Shown here piece by piece: positions 1-6,212 of a DNA stretch of 16,582 nucleotides. The DNA is from JAYRWN01 sp041917975 (lineage in GTDB: Bacteria > Bacteroidota > Bacteroidia > Chitinophagales > Saprospiraceae): NCBI GenBank assembly GCA_041917975.1, contig JAYRWN010000459.1, forward strand, positions 1 to 16,582. Direction: 5' to 3'. A model generated the notes under the pieces. The model saw only the letters and a list, made by a program, of their open reading frames with translations, searched no databases and had not been told where the DNA came from. Each line of letters starts with the position of its first letter. The stretch's first letter is position 1. The position numbers and the translations under genes were made by a program.

Positions 1-131
1 ATGAAGCCGAAGATGGCAAAAAACAGGCCATGAGGAATTCCAATATAAAACCATCCAAAAAAAGTGCGGATTAACAATTCACCTTTTGAATATTCACTTT
101 GTTGTTCGACGTCAAAATAATTTGTGTACAT
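1..131 (-). CDS. DUF4389-type membrane protein, N-terminal fragment (partial)
   Basis: The first 43 codons of a leftward gene that runs off the window's left edge. It starts at an ATG (129-131) and is open to base 1. It begins MYTNYFDVEQQSEYSKGELL and goes on with an arginine, a hydrophobic run and a WFYIGIPHG motif before a further hydrophobic stretch. The pattern YS(K/R)GELLxRTxFGWxYIxxPH is how I remember small DUF4389 membrane proteins of Bacteroidota beginning; these usually have about 100-130 residues, a short cytosolic N-terminus and two membrane helices. Function is unknown. No Shine-Dalgarno sequence precedes the ATG, which is usual in this phylum. The family assignment rests on recall of a short motif, so it is moderate only. 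Confidence 0.6.
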   Translation of the reverse strand, partial: MYTNYFDVEQQSEYSKGELLIRTFFGWFYIGIPHGLFFAIFGF

Positions 132-250
132 ACCAAGAATATTTCTTGACATCAAGATACACTCGGACTACGACCCTCTTAAAATAATACAGAAGTACAG
201 CGTAAAAACGTCGATAAGCGTCCATTTTTTCACTCTGGAATTCAGTCTGG

Positions 251-967
251 TCACCGGGCTAATAAAAAAACACACTCCTTTTTATCTATATCCGGTGGAG
301 TATTAGCCTTCCATTCATTGATGGTACAGGTTTTCACATATTCATCCGGTGCGGTTAACCGGCAAGCGATACAAAGACGAAAATATCCTGGAACCTGGAA
401 AAGCAAGTGCTCGAACAAGGCCCTATTCCGATAGGGCGCTTCAATAAATAAGTGAGTTTTAGTGGTTTTTTGGAGCTGTTGAATAAGTTTTTGGATCGCC
501 TGGTTTAGCTGGTCTTTTTTTACCGGCAGATAACCATGAAATTCAAAGTGCTGACCGGGCAAACCGGAAGCCATCAGCGCCAAAATCAACGAGGAGGGGC
601 CGACCAAAGGCATCACCCGGTAACCGCGCTCATGAGCCAGCCTGACGATTTCAGCTCCAGGGTCAGCGATGCCCGGACAACCACTTTCGGAAACCAGACC
701 AAAAGAGCGTCGTTCGGTCAACCATTGCAGGTCCGTATAATCAGGACGGTGTTTATCCAGTTCCACAATATGCCATTCTTCCAGTCTGGCCGCAGGATCC
801 AGATTTTTTATCATCCGGCGCAGGGTCCGGGCATTTTCCGCTATTAAATAATGCGTAGACAAGAGGGTAGACTGGACCGCCGACGGCAAGGTACCCCAGG
901 CTTCTTCCGCTATGGGGACTGGAATCAGAACCAAATAAGGCGTTTGTGGTGCACCTTCCATACACAC
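251..967 (-). CDS. RsmI-like SAM-dependent rRNA methyltransferase (tetrapyrrole methylase fold)
   Basis: Predicted cytosolic methyltransferase of the tetrapyrrole-methylase fold, related to RsmI, which 2'-O-methylates C1402 of 16S rRNA. Visible marks are the N-terminal LIPVPIAE strand, the VSESGCPGIADPGAEIV segment near residues 90-107 (the family glycine-rich loop), and PLVGPSSLILALMASGLPG near 120-138, the usual SAM-site region. At 238 residues it is shorter than E. coli RsmI (about 286) and matches the compact version common in Bacteroidota, so the exact target is less certain than the fold. Two starts are possible, ATG at 967 and ATG at 961; neither has a Shine-Dalgarno sequence. It is divergent from scpA across a 76-nt gap and has its own TAnnTTTG element at 1000-1007. 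Confidence 0.85.
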   Translation of the reverse strand: MCMEGAPQTPYLVLIPVPIAEEAWGTLPSAVQSTLLSTHYLIAENARTLRRMIKNLDPAARLEEWHIVELDKHRPDYTDLQWLTERRSFGLVSESGCPGIADPGAEIVRLAHERGYRVMPLVGPSSLILALMASGLPGQHFEFHGYLPVKKDQLNQAIQKLIQQLQKTTKTHLFIEAPYRNRALFEHLLFQVPGYFRLCIACRLTAPDEYVKTCTINEWKANTPPDIDKKECVFLLAR

Positions 968-999
968 AAATTAAAGCAAAAGTCGTGTAGCAACCCCGG

Positions 1000-1007
1000 C
1001 AAATATA
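1000..1007 (-). promoter_or_regulatory. Candidate Bacteroidota -7 promoter element for the RsmI-like gene
   Basis: On the minus strand this reads TATATTTG, an exact match to the Bacteroidota sigma-A -7 consensus TAnnTTTG. It lies 32 bases before the ATG at 967, which would give a leader of about 25 nt. I see no clear TTTG -33 box at the expected distance, so the call rests on the -7 element alone. Confidence 0.45.
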
Positions 1008-1026
1008 TTTTCTGACTGAAAAGCTT

Positions 1027-1034
1027 TAGTTTTG
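1027..1034 (+). promoter_or_regulatory. Candidate -7 promoter element for scpA operon
   Basis: Reads TAGTTTTG, an exact TAnnTTTG match, ending 9 bases before the scpA ATG at 1044. Transcription would begin only a few bases before the start codon, giving a very short leader or a nearly leaderless mRNA. No good -33 box is visible. It may be a chance match in AT-rich DNA. Confidence 0.3.
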
Positions 1035-1043
1035 CTGATCCTT

Positions 1044-1820
1044 ATGCAAACGTATAACATTAAGCTCCAGCAATTTGAAGGCCCTTTCGACCTGCTTCTG
1101 TTTTTTATTGAACGGGATGAACTGGACATCAATGATATCCCTATCTCCAAGATTACCCAGGATTTTTTAGACTATATCCAACATCTTGAACAAATGAACA
1201 TCGACGTCGCCAGTGAATTCATCCTGGTTGCCGCCACCCTGATGAAAATCAAAGCCCGCATGTTGCTGCCGCGCAAAGAGCTGGATGAGCTTGGCCAGGA
1301 GATCGATCCCCGCGAAGAGTTGGTCAGCAAACTCATCGAATACCGCAAATTTAAAGCCATGGTGGAGGACTTCCGCTTTCTGGAGGAAGTACAAAGTTCA
1401 CGGGTAACCCGGGGCAATCTGGTGGACGAACTTAAATCCGCCGCCGTAAAAGCTCTGGTCGATGTAGAATTAGAATCACTCTCCCTGTTCAAACTGTTGC
1501 ACGCTTTTCAGCGGGTGATGGATGATTTTAACACTCGCAAAAAAATAGTGCACCGCATTGTACGCTATGAATACAACATTGAGGACCAGCAGGAATACAT
1601 CCGTCAAGTTATAACTTTGCGCCAGGGTGAACGGGCCAGTTTTCAGGATGTTTTCGCTAGTTGCGAGAACCGTATCCATGCCATCATTACCTTTCTGGCT
1701 TTATTGGAAATGATCAACCAACAGCAAGTGCATATCGTCGGCGGAAATGAGGTTAATCAATTTTGGCTGAGTGTTCCGGAACCACAGGCGTCTGAGGAAT
1801 CGGTGCCCGAAGGTGTATAA
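1044..1820 (+). CDS. scpA: Segregation and condensation protein A
   Basis: ScpA, the kleisin subunit of bacterial SMC condensin, bridges SMC heads together with ScpB and helps compact and separate the chromosome on the nucleoid. The N-terminal signature is clear: YNIKLQQFEGPFDLLLFFIE followed by DELDINDIPISKITQDFLDYI, then a helical stretch ending KIKARMLLPRKE. The C-terminal part (about residues 175-245) fits the winged-helix domain that binds the SMC cap. At 258 residues it is of normal family length. The frame is open to a TTG at 1032, but the ATG at 1044 gives the conserved N-terminus and is chosen. It heads a rightward operon with a lipoprotein (11-nt gap) and a pseudouridine synthase. 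scpB, often adjacent, is not in this window. Confidence 0.95.
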   Translation: MQTYNIKLQQFEGPFDLLLFFIERDELDINDIPISKITQDFLDYIQHLEQMNIDVASEFILVAATLMKIKARMLLPRKELDELGQEIDPREELVSKLIEYRKFKAMVEDFRFLEEVQSSRVTRGNLVDELKSAAVKALVDVELESLSLFKLLHAFQRVMDDFNTRKKIVHRIVRYEYNIEDQQEYIRQVITLRQGERASFQDVFASCENRIHAIITFLALLEMINQQQVHIVGGNEVNQFWLSVPEPQASEESVPEGV

Positions 1821-1831
1821 AATATTGGTTT

Positions 1832-2764
1832 ATGCGTATCCATATTTTTTTCTTTGCTTTACTGTTATGGAGTTGCGACTCCGTGGAGAAAATAAATTCT
1901 ACTACGTTCTTTCCTCCGGTTAAAGCATTGGATGGTCAATTGCTGTTACCGGATTCTTTATTTGTTAACCCGCGCAACGACAGTTTGCTGCAGATAGCCC
2001 GCCTGAATTATGTTCATAATCCTTTGGACACACAAAACTTCATCTGGATGGCCCGCCGTTTAGGTTATGTGTGGCGTTATCAGGAAGCCATTGATACATT
2101 AACTGCCGGGCTGAACCGCTACCCAGAATCTGCTGAGCTATTGCGCCACCGCGGCCACCGCCACCTCACGGTCCGTAATTTTGAGGCGGCCGTTCGCGAC
2201 CTGGAAAAAGCGGGAAATCTGGCCAAAAACCTGCCAATAACCATTGAACCGGATGGACAACCCAACACCCGAAATATCCCCCTGAGCACGCTGCAATTCA
2301 ACATTTGGTATCACTGGGGTTTGGCCCATTATCTGCAAGGACATTGGTCTGAAGCAGCTAAAATCTATGAAGAATGTATGGCAATCAGCACCAATCCCGA
2401 CTTATTAGTAGCTACGGCTGACTGGTTGTATATGACTTACCGGCGGATGAACGAACCTAAAAAAGCCGCCCGGCTTTTAGCTTCTATACCGGATACCTTA
2501 CAGCTCATCGAAAACGAAACGTATTATAACCGCATCAAAATGTACAAGGGGCTGACCCAGCCTCAGGACTTACTCAATTTTAATCCCGCCACGGCCGAAG
2601 ATGAATTAAACACGGTAACGCAGGGCTATGGCGTTGCCAATTATTTTCTATACAGCGGAGATACCTTGAAAGCTATAGATCTCCTCCAGCAAGTTACTGC
2701 TACGCGCTATTGGGCCGCTTTTGGGTATCTTGCCGCAGAAGCAGATTTGGTCAGTCTGAAATAA
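1832..2764 (+). CDS. TPR-containing lipoprotein, function unknown
   Basis: A 310-residue predicted lipoprotein. The N-terminus MRIHIFFFALLLWSCDS is a short signal peptide ending in a lipobox-like LLWSC, so Cys15 would be lipidated after export; Asp at +2 does not by itself predict the final membrane in this phylum. Residues about 60-240 are helical with TPR-like spacing: RRLGYVWRYQEAIDTLTAGL, then RHRGHRHLTVRNFEAAVRDL, then HWGLAHYLQGHWSEAAKIYE. Each shows the usual G/A-Y-A-L positions. Proteins of this type often act as scaffolds in the envelope; no enzyme motif is seen. It sits 11 nt after scpA and 10 nt before the RluE-type gene, so the three are probably co-transcribed although no shared job is obvious. 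Confidence 0.8.
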   Translation: MRIHIFFFALLLWSCDSVEKINSTTFFPPVKALDGQLLLPDSLFVNPRNDSLLQIARLNYVHNPLDTQNFIWMARRLGYVWRYQEAIDTLTAGLNRYPESAELLRHRGHRHLTVRNFEAAVRDLEKAGNLAKNLPITIEPDGQPNTRNIPLSTLQFNIWYHWGLAHYLQGHWSEAAKIYEECMAISTNPDLLVATADWLYMTYRRMNEPKKAARLLASIPDTLQLIENETYYNRIKMYKGLTQPQDLLNFNPATAEDELNTVTQGYGVANYFLYSGDTLKAIDLLQQVTATRYWAAFGYLAAEADLVSLK

Positions 2765-2774
2765 GATAGACTTA

Positions 2775-3380
2775 ATGGGTGGTTTCTATGAATATTTTGT
2801 TTTATATAAACCCTATGGATATTTAAGTCAATTTACGCCCGATCACCCAGGGCAGAAAACCTTAGCTGAACTTTACCCATTCCCCCCGGAGGTCTACGCG
2901 GTAGGCCGGTTGGATCAGGACAGTGAAGGATTGTTACTTTTAACGAACGATAAGAGCTTAAATCAATTTTTGTTAGATCCCAGGCATGGCCATTGGCGCA
3001 CCTATTGGGTGCAGGTAGAAGGTTTTCCAGACCAAACCGCACTACAAAAATTGGCCACCGGGGTGACCATAAAAGTAGCTGGACAATTACATAATACCCG
3101 GCCGTGCCACGTAAAGATCATTCCCAACCCTGATGTGCCACCACGCACTCCTCCCATCAGATATCGGGTCCATATCCCCGACACCTGGGTAGAGTTAAAA
3201 TTACAGGAAGGTAAAAACCGGCAAGTCCGGCGCATGCTGGCTGCGGTGGGCTACCCGGTGCTGCGTCTGGTGCGGGTAGCCCTGGAAGATCTGCAATTAG
3301 AACTTCATAAATCCGGTGCGGTACGCAAATATGATCGTGCAGAAATTTATAATTTATTGAAGTTAAACAGAAACTATTAG
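2775..3380 (+). CDS. rluE: RluE-type 23S rRNA pseudouridine synthase
   Basis: A pseudouridine synthase of the RsuA/RluB/RluE group, predicted to convert one uridine in 23S rRNA (U2457 in E. coli for RluE). The catalytic loop GRLDQDSEGLLLLTND is at residues 44-59, with the essential aspartate at 47. KPYGYLSQFT near 12-21 and EGKNRQVRRMLAAVGYPVLRLVR near 144-166 are the other conserved blocks. There is no S4 RNA-binding domain in front, and the length (201) fits RluE, unlike the longer S4-bearing relative at 9920-10687. It is the last gene of the scpA operon, 10 nt after the lipoprotein gene. The enzyme class is certain; the precise uridine is inferred. Confidence 0.9.
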   Translation: MGGFYEYFVLYKPYGYLSQFTPDHPGQKTLAELYPFPPEVYAVGRLDQDSEGLLLLTNDKSLNQFLLDPRHGHWRTYWVQVEGFPDQTALQKLATGVTIKVAGQLHNTRPCHVKIIPNPDVPPRTPPIRYRVHIPDTWVELKLQEGKNRQVRRMLAAVGYPVLRLVRVALEDLQLELHKSGAVRKYDRAEIYNLLKLNRNY

Positions 3381-3423
3381 CAATAAAAGTTTGGCGCATT
3401 CGCTGTGAACCTCCCCTATTTGG

Positions 3424-3606
3424 CTATTCGACAGGCACTTCACTCATGATCCCGGCGTAAATACCAGGATCAGAGCCATCAATAATAACTGCCCCTACGG
3501 CTTTGGTATAAAATTCAGCCGGGCCCACTCCTCCAATGATGCCGTAAGCATAACCTTGTGCTTTCATCGCCAACAGGCTTTCCCACAGCAATATTTTTTT
3601 GGAATC
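3424..3606 (-). pseudogene. GNAT acetyltransferase C-terminal remnant
   Basis: On the minus strand an open stretch of about 60 codons, bounded upstream by an in-frame TAA (3607-3609) and ending in TAG at 3424-3426, encodes the typical end of a GNAT N-acetyltransferase: LLWESLLAMKAQGYAYGIIG, then GVGPAEFYTKAVGA and GSDPGIYAGIM. In intact relatives the same block (GYAY-IIGGVGPxxFYxKxVGA) forms the end of the acetyl-CoA fold. The N-terminal half, about 100 residues including the acetyl-CoA binding loop, is missing, and no other frame nearby supplies it. An internal ATG could start a 47-residue peptide, but without the cofactor site it would not be an enzyme. The remnant occupies most of the 346-nt gap between the RluE-type gene and dgt; the rest (3607-3726) is AT-rich with nothing further recognised. 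Confidence 0.7.
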
Positions 3607-3726
3607 TTACAAAAATACAGGCATTACCACACACCTGATAGCCGGTGAATAAAAATAGAAGCAACCACAGTTATATCGGGAAAAAATTAAAAAACTATTT
3701 TGCAGGCAGGAATTTAAAATTAATTC

Positions 3727-5106
3727 ATGGTGAACAGCTGGAAGCAATACATTAATCATCAACGACTGGGCGATGCCCCCCTGTCCTCCGCCACCCGTTC
3801 TTCCTACCAGGTGGATTATGACCGGCTGATTTTTAGCTCACCATTCCGTCGTTTGCAAAACAAAACCCAGGTATTCCCACTGCCGGGAGGCATTTTTGTA
3901 CATAACCGGCTCACCCATTCACTGGAAGTTGCCAGTGTAGGCCGCTCTCTGGGTAATTTGAGTGGTAAAGCAATGGTTAAAAAACACCCCGGCCTTTCTG
4001 AAGACCTGGAAGAATTTTTTCGCTATGAATTAGCCAATGTCATTTCAGCCGCCTGCCTGGCGCATGATATCGGTAATCCGGCGTTCGGCCATTCCGGAGA
4101 AGAGGCCATTTGCACCTATTTTGCTGAACACGCTGATGAAAAAATTGAGGGACGGCCACTGAAAGAGCATTTTCTTGAACCTGAATGGTATGATCTGATT
4201 CACTTCGAAGGAAATGCCAACTCCCTGCGTGTTTTGACCCAGACATTGAAAGGACGTTTGCCGGGAGGGTTCCGGATGACCATGACCACACTGGCGTCAA
4301 TAGCCAAATACCCCTGTGAAGCCATTGCCCGTGATAAAAATTTTTTACACCGGAAAAAAATGGGTTTCTTCCAAGCCGACAAATCCACTTTTGAACAAAT
4401 TGCCAGTGCCACCGGCATGATTCGCGAAAGAACTGACCCTCTAATTTATCAAAGGCATCCTTTAGTTTATCTGGTAGAGGCCGCAGATGATATTTGTTAC
4501 CGCGTAGTGGACCTGGAAGATGCGCACCGGCTAAAAATTATCAGCGCGGATGAAATTTCTACCCTTCTGTTAAATCTATTACAATTTAATCCACTTGATG
4601 ATCTGGCCGCCATCAAACAACGCCTGCAGGCCATCGGTGATGCGAATGAAAAAATGGCTTATTTGCGCGCCAAAACCATTAATTTTTTAACCCATTTGTG
4701 TGCAGACATCTTTGTACAATATGAAGAGTTATGGTTATCCGGTAAAGGTCAACAAGCTTTAATGCGCCTGCTATCCCCCGAAGTTCAGGCAGCATTAAAA
4801 GCCATAGATGAGTTGTCCTTTGTCCGTATTTATAAATACCCGGCAGTAATAGAAAAAGAAATAGCCGGACATCAGGTCTTGTCGGCACTGTTAGAGCGCT
4901 TCGTGCCGGCGCTGTTGCGTGCTAAAAAATCCTCGCTGGACGAAAATTTTATGCGCTTGATTCCAGTGCAGTTTCTCGAACATGCCGAGTCGGCTTCAGC
5001 ATACCAGCGTGTATTTTGCGCTTTGGATTATATCAGTGGAATGACCGATATTTATGCCACCGATCTGTATAAAAAATTTACCGGGATAAGTATTGGTGTT
5101 TCCTGA
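3727..5106 (+). CDS. dgt: Deoxyguanosinetriphosphate triphosphohydrolase-like dNTPase
   Basis: Dgt-type HD-domain enzyme that splits dNTPs into deoxynucleoside and triphosphate, lowering dNTP pools in the cytosol. The N-terminal FSSPFRRLQNKTQVFPLP block and HNRLTHSLEVASVGRSLGN (59-77) are typical; metal ligands are His64, then His113-Asp114 in CLAHDIGNPAFGHSGEEA. A later YLVEAADDICYRVVDLEDA segment, with a conserved Asp pair, completes the HD site. At 459 residues it is full length. Start ATG at 3727 gives the usual short N-terminus. It stands alone after a decayed GNAT gene. The upstream region (3601-3726) is AT-rich and contains only an imperfect -7-like TATTTTG about 30 nt before the ATG. 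Preference for dGTP over other dNTPs cannot be read from the sequence. Confidence 0.93.
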   Translation: MVNSWKQYINHQRLGDAPLSSATRSSYQVDYDRLIFSSPFRRLQNKTQVFPLPGGIFVHNRLTHSLEVASVGRSLGNLSGKAMVKKHPGLSEDLEEFFRYELANVISAACLAHDIGNPAFGHSGEEAICTYFAEHADEKIEGRPLKEHFLEPEWYDLIHFEGNANSLRVLTQTLKGRLPGGFRMTMTTLASIAKYPCEAIARDKNFLHRKKMGFFQADKSTFEQIASATGMIRERTDPLIYQRHPLVYLVEAADDICYRVVDLEDAHRLKIISADEISTLLLNLLQFNPLDDLAAIKQRLQAIGDANEKMAYLRAKTINFLTHLCADIFVQYEELWLSGKGQQALMRLLSPEVQAALKAIDELSFVRIYKYPAVIEKEIAGHQVLSALLERFVPALLRAKKSSLDENFMRLIPVQFLEHAESASAYQRVFCALDYISGMTDIYATDLYKKFTGISIGVS

Positions 5107-5167
5107 TACATGAAATAACCACCATGAGCGTAACTGCTTTATGGCATTAATTTGAATAATAAAAAGT

Positions 5168-5197
5168 TACTGAATCAATACTTAATATTGTACTTAA
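5168..5197 (+). promoter_or_regulatory. Three phased TACT(G/T)AA repeats, candidate antitoxin operator
   Basis: TACTGAA (5168-5174), TACTTAA (5179-5185) and TACTTAA (5191-5197) begin 11 and 12 bases apart, about one helical turn, and the last ends 10 bases before the antitoxin ATG. An imperfect -7 box, TAATATTG (5183-5190), lies among them. Phd/YefM antitoxins commonly bind repeats at their own promoter, so this is a sensible operator candidate. The repeats are AT-rich and short, so chance is possible. Confidence 0.35.
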
Positions 5198-5207
5198 ATA
5201 GGTGATT

Positions 5208-5456
5208 ATGTTGGCGGCAAATTTTAGTGAGTTTAGATTGAACTTAAAAAAATATTTGGATGAGGTGGAAGAATCGCATGAGGTACTGATTATAAAAAGA
5301 GGGAAAGGCAAGGGTTCGGTACTCATTTCCTTAGAGGAATACAACGCGCTGATGGAAACCATGCATCTCCTGAGCACACCGGCAAATGCCCACCATCTCA
5401 GAAAGTCTTTGCAAGAACTTGCGGAGGATCAAACTGTTCCGTTTCCAGTGGATTGA
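5208..5456 (+). CDS. Phd/YefM-family antitoxin
   Basis: An 82-residue protein of the Phd/YefM antitoxin family, the labile partner of a type II toxin and usually a repressor of its own operon. Recognisable are the N-terminal DNA-binding fold (NFSEFRLNLKKYLDEVEESH), then the beta hairpin EVLIIKRGKGKGSVLISLEEYNAL. A helix and a charged C-terminal tail (about residues 58-82, LRKSLQELAED) follow, which in the family neutralises the toxin. The frame opens at a GTG (5202), but ATG at 5208 is the natural start. The reading frame is intact, whereas the following YoeB-like toxin gene, overlapping its last 29 bases, is broken. It may therefore be an orphan antitoxin, possibly protecting against a related toxin elsewhere. 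Repeats upstream could be its operator. Confidence 0.88.
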   Translation: MLAANFSEFRLNLKKYLDEVEESHEVLIIKRGKGKGSVLISLEEYNALMETMHLLSTPANAHHLRKSLQELAEDQTVPFPVD

Positions 5457-5682
5457 AGACTAATCATATTGGCAGACTAATTATCTTTCAACGACTAAAA
5501 AAATTACTGCGTTGATTAAAGAAATCCAGCGTACACCTTTTTCCGGCTCCGGTAGACCGGAAGCCTTAAAACATGAACTATCCGGGTGTTGGTCACGTCG
5601 TATAGATCGTGAACATCGTTTAGTCTATAAATTTGAACAGCATAAATTAAGTATCATCAGTTGTAGATTTCACTATCATTAG
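5428..5682 (+). pseudogene. yoeB: YoeB-family toxin pseudogene
   Basis: The frame encodes a YoeB-like mRNA interferase in which only the N-terminus is damaged. From 5464 on it reads SYWQT, then KKITALIKEIQRTPFSG, RPEALKHELSG, WSRRIDREHRLVYKF and CRFHYH, following E. coli YoeB closely. The Glu, Arg and His equivalents of catalytic E46, R65 and H83 are all present. In front, the homologous frame runs IKLFRFQWIED and then hits TAA at 5461-5463, where YoeB has Tyr (DDYLYWQ against D-stop-SYWQ). The expected start is ATC at 5428-5430 rather than ATG, after a GGAGG. Counting from that codon the length is 84 positions, equal to E. coli YoeB. So two point changes (start loss and a nonsense codon) would explain the decay, and there is no ATG, GTG or TTG soon after the stop that would restore the fold. 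A working non-canonical start plus readthrough is unlikely. Confidence 0.85.
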
Positions 5683-5691
5683 CAGGAGCAT

Positions 5692-6102
5692 ATGATTATT
5701 CAGCATGACATAATCTTAAAACCCCGACCCTACGGTTTTCACCTGATCACTGCGGATATTTTATTTGCCCTGCCGGAATTGCCTGAGCAAGGCCTGCTGC
5801 ATGTTTTTATCCAACATACTTCCGCCGGTATTTGTATCAATGAAAATGCTGATCCTTCCGTACTCGCTGATTTCAAATCATTTTTTAATCGGCTCATTCC
5901 TGAAAATATGCCCTTCCTTACTCACACCCTCGAAGGCCCCGATGATATGCCGGCCCACGTAAAAAGTGTATTAACCGGCAGTTCGGTTACAATTCCAATT
6001 ACCCATAAAAAACTCAATCTGGGTATCTGGCAAGGAATTTATTTGGCCGAATTCCGCAGGCAAGGTGGTGCACGCAAGTTGGTGATAACAGTGTATAGCT
6101 AA
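5692..6102 (+). CDS. YjbQ/UPF0047 family protein
   Basis: A 136-residue member of the YjbQ (UPF0047) family, small cytosolic trimeric proteins. Some members are annotated as secondary thiamine-phosphate synthases because overexpression rescues thiE mutants, but the true role is unsettled. Conserved blocks are plain: QHTSAGICINENADPSV at about residues 41-57, EGPDDMPAHVKSVLTG near 81-96, and the C-terminal LGIWQGIYLAEFR with a closing RKLVITVYS. The histidines in HTSAG and PAHVK are the family metal or active-site candidates. Length is typical. An unusually good Shine-Dalgarno-like AGGAG stands 7 bases before the ATG, just after the broken toxin gene ends at 5682. It probably lies at the end of the rightward run; the convergent sigma gene ends at 6213. 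Confidence 0.9.
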   Translation: MIIQHDIILKPRPYGFHLITADILFALPELPEQGLLHVFIQHTSAGICINENADPSVLADFKSFFNRLIPENMPFLTHTLEGPDDMPAHVKSVLTGSSVTIPITHKKLNLGIWQGIYLAEFRRQGGARKLVITVYS

Positions 6103-6144
6103 TGCCTATTCGGAAAACCCAGCAGACTGGAAGACTAGGCGAGT

Positions 6145-6168
6145 AAATTATTTACTATTTTATAAAAA
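6145..6168. terminator. Weak AT-rich hairpin between convergent genes
   Basis: In the 110-nt gap between the convergent YjbQ and sigma-factor genes, GTAAA and TTTAC can pair around a TTA loop, followed by TATTTTAT. The stem is all A-T apart from its closing pair, so it is a poor terminator on its own, but it is the only candidate in the gap. Confidence 0.2.
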
Positions 6169-6212
6169 TTACAGTTATTAAACAAGATAATAATTCTTAA
6201 TTCTTTAAACAG

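Noticed and set aside
124..306. Plus-strand ORF of 60 codons
   Set aside because: It overlaps the end of the RsmI-like gene and the start of the DUF4389-type gene; no motif or start signal supports it.
536..847. Plus-strand ORF of 103 codons
   Set aside because: It lies fully inside the RsmI-like gene on the opposite strand, has low-complexity, Arg/Gln-rich content and no recognisable domain.
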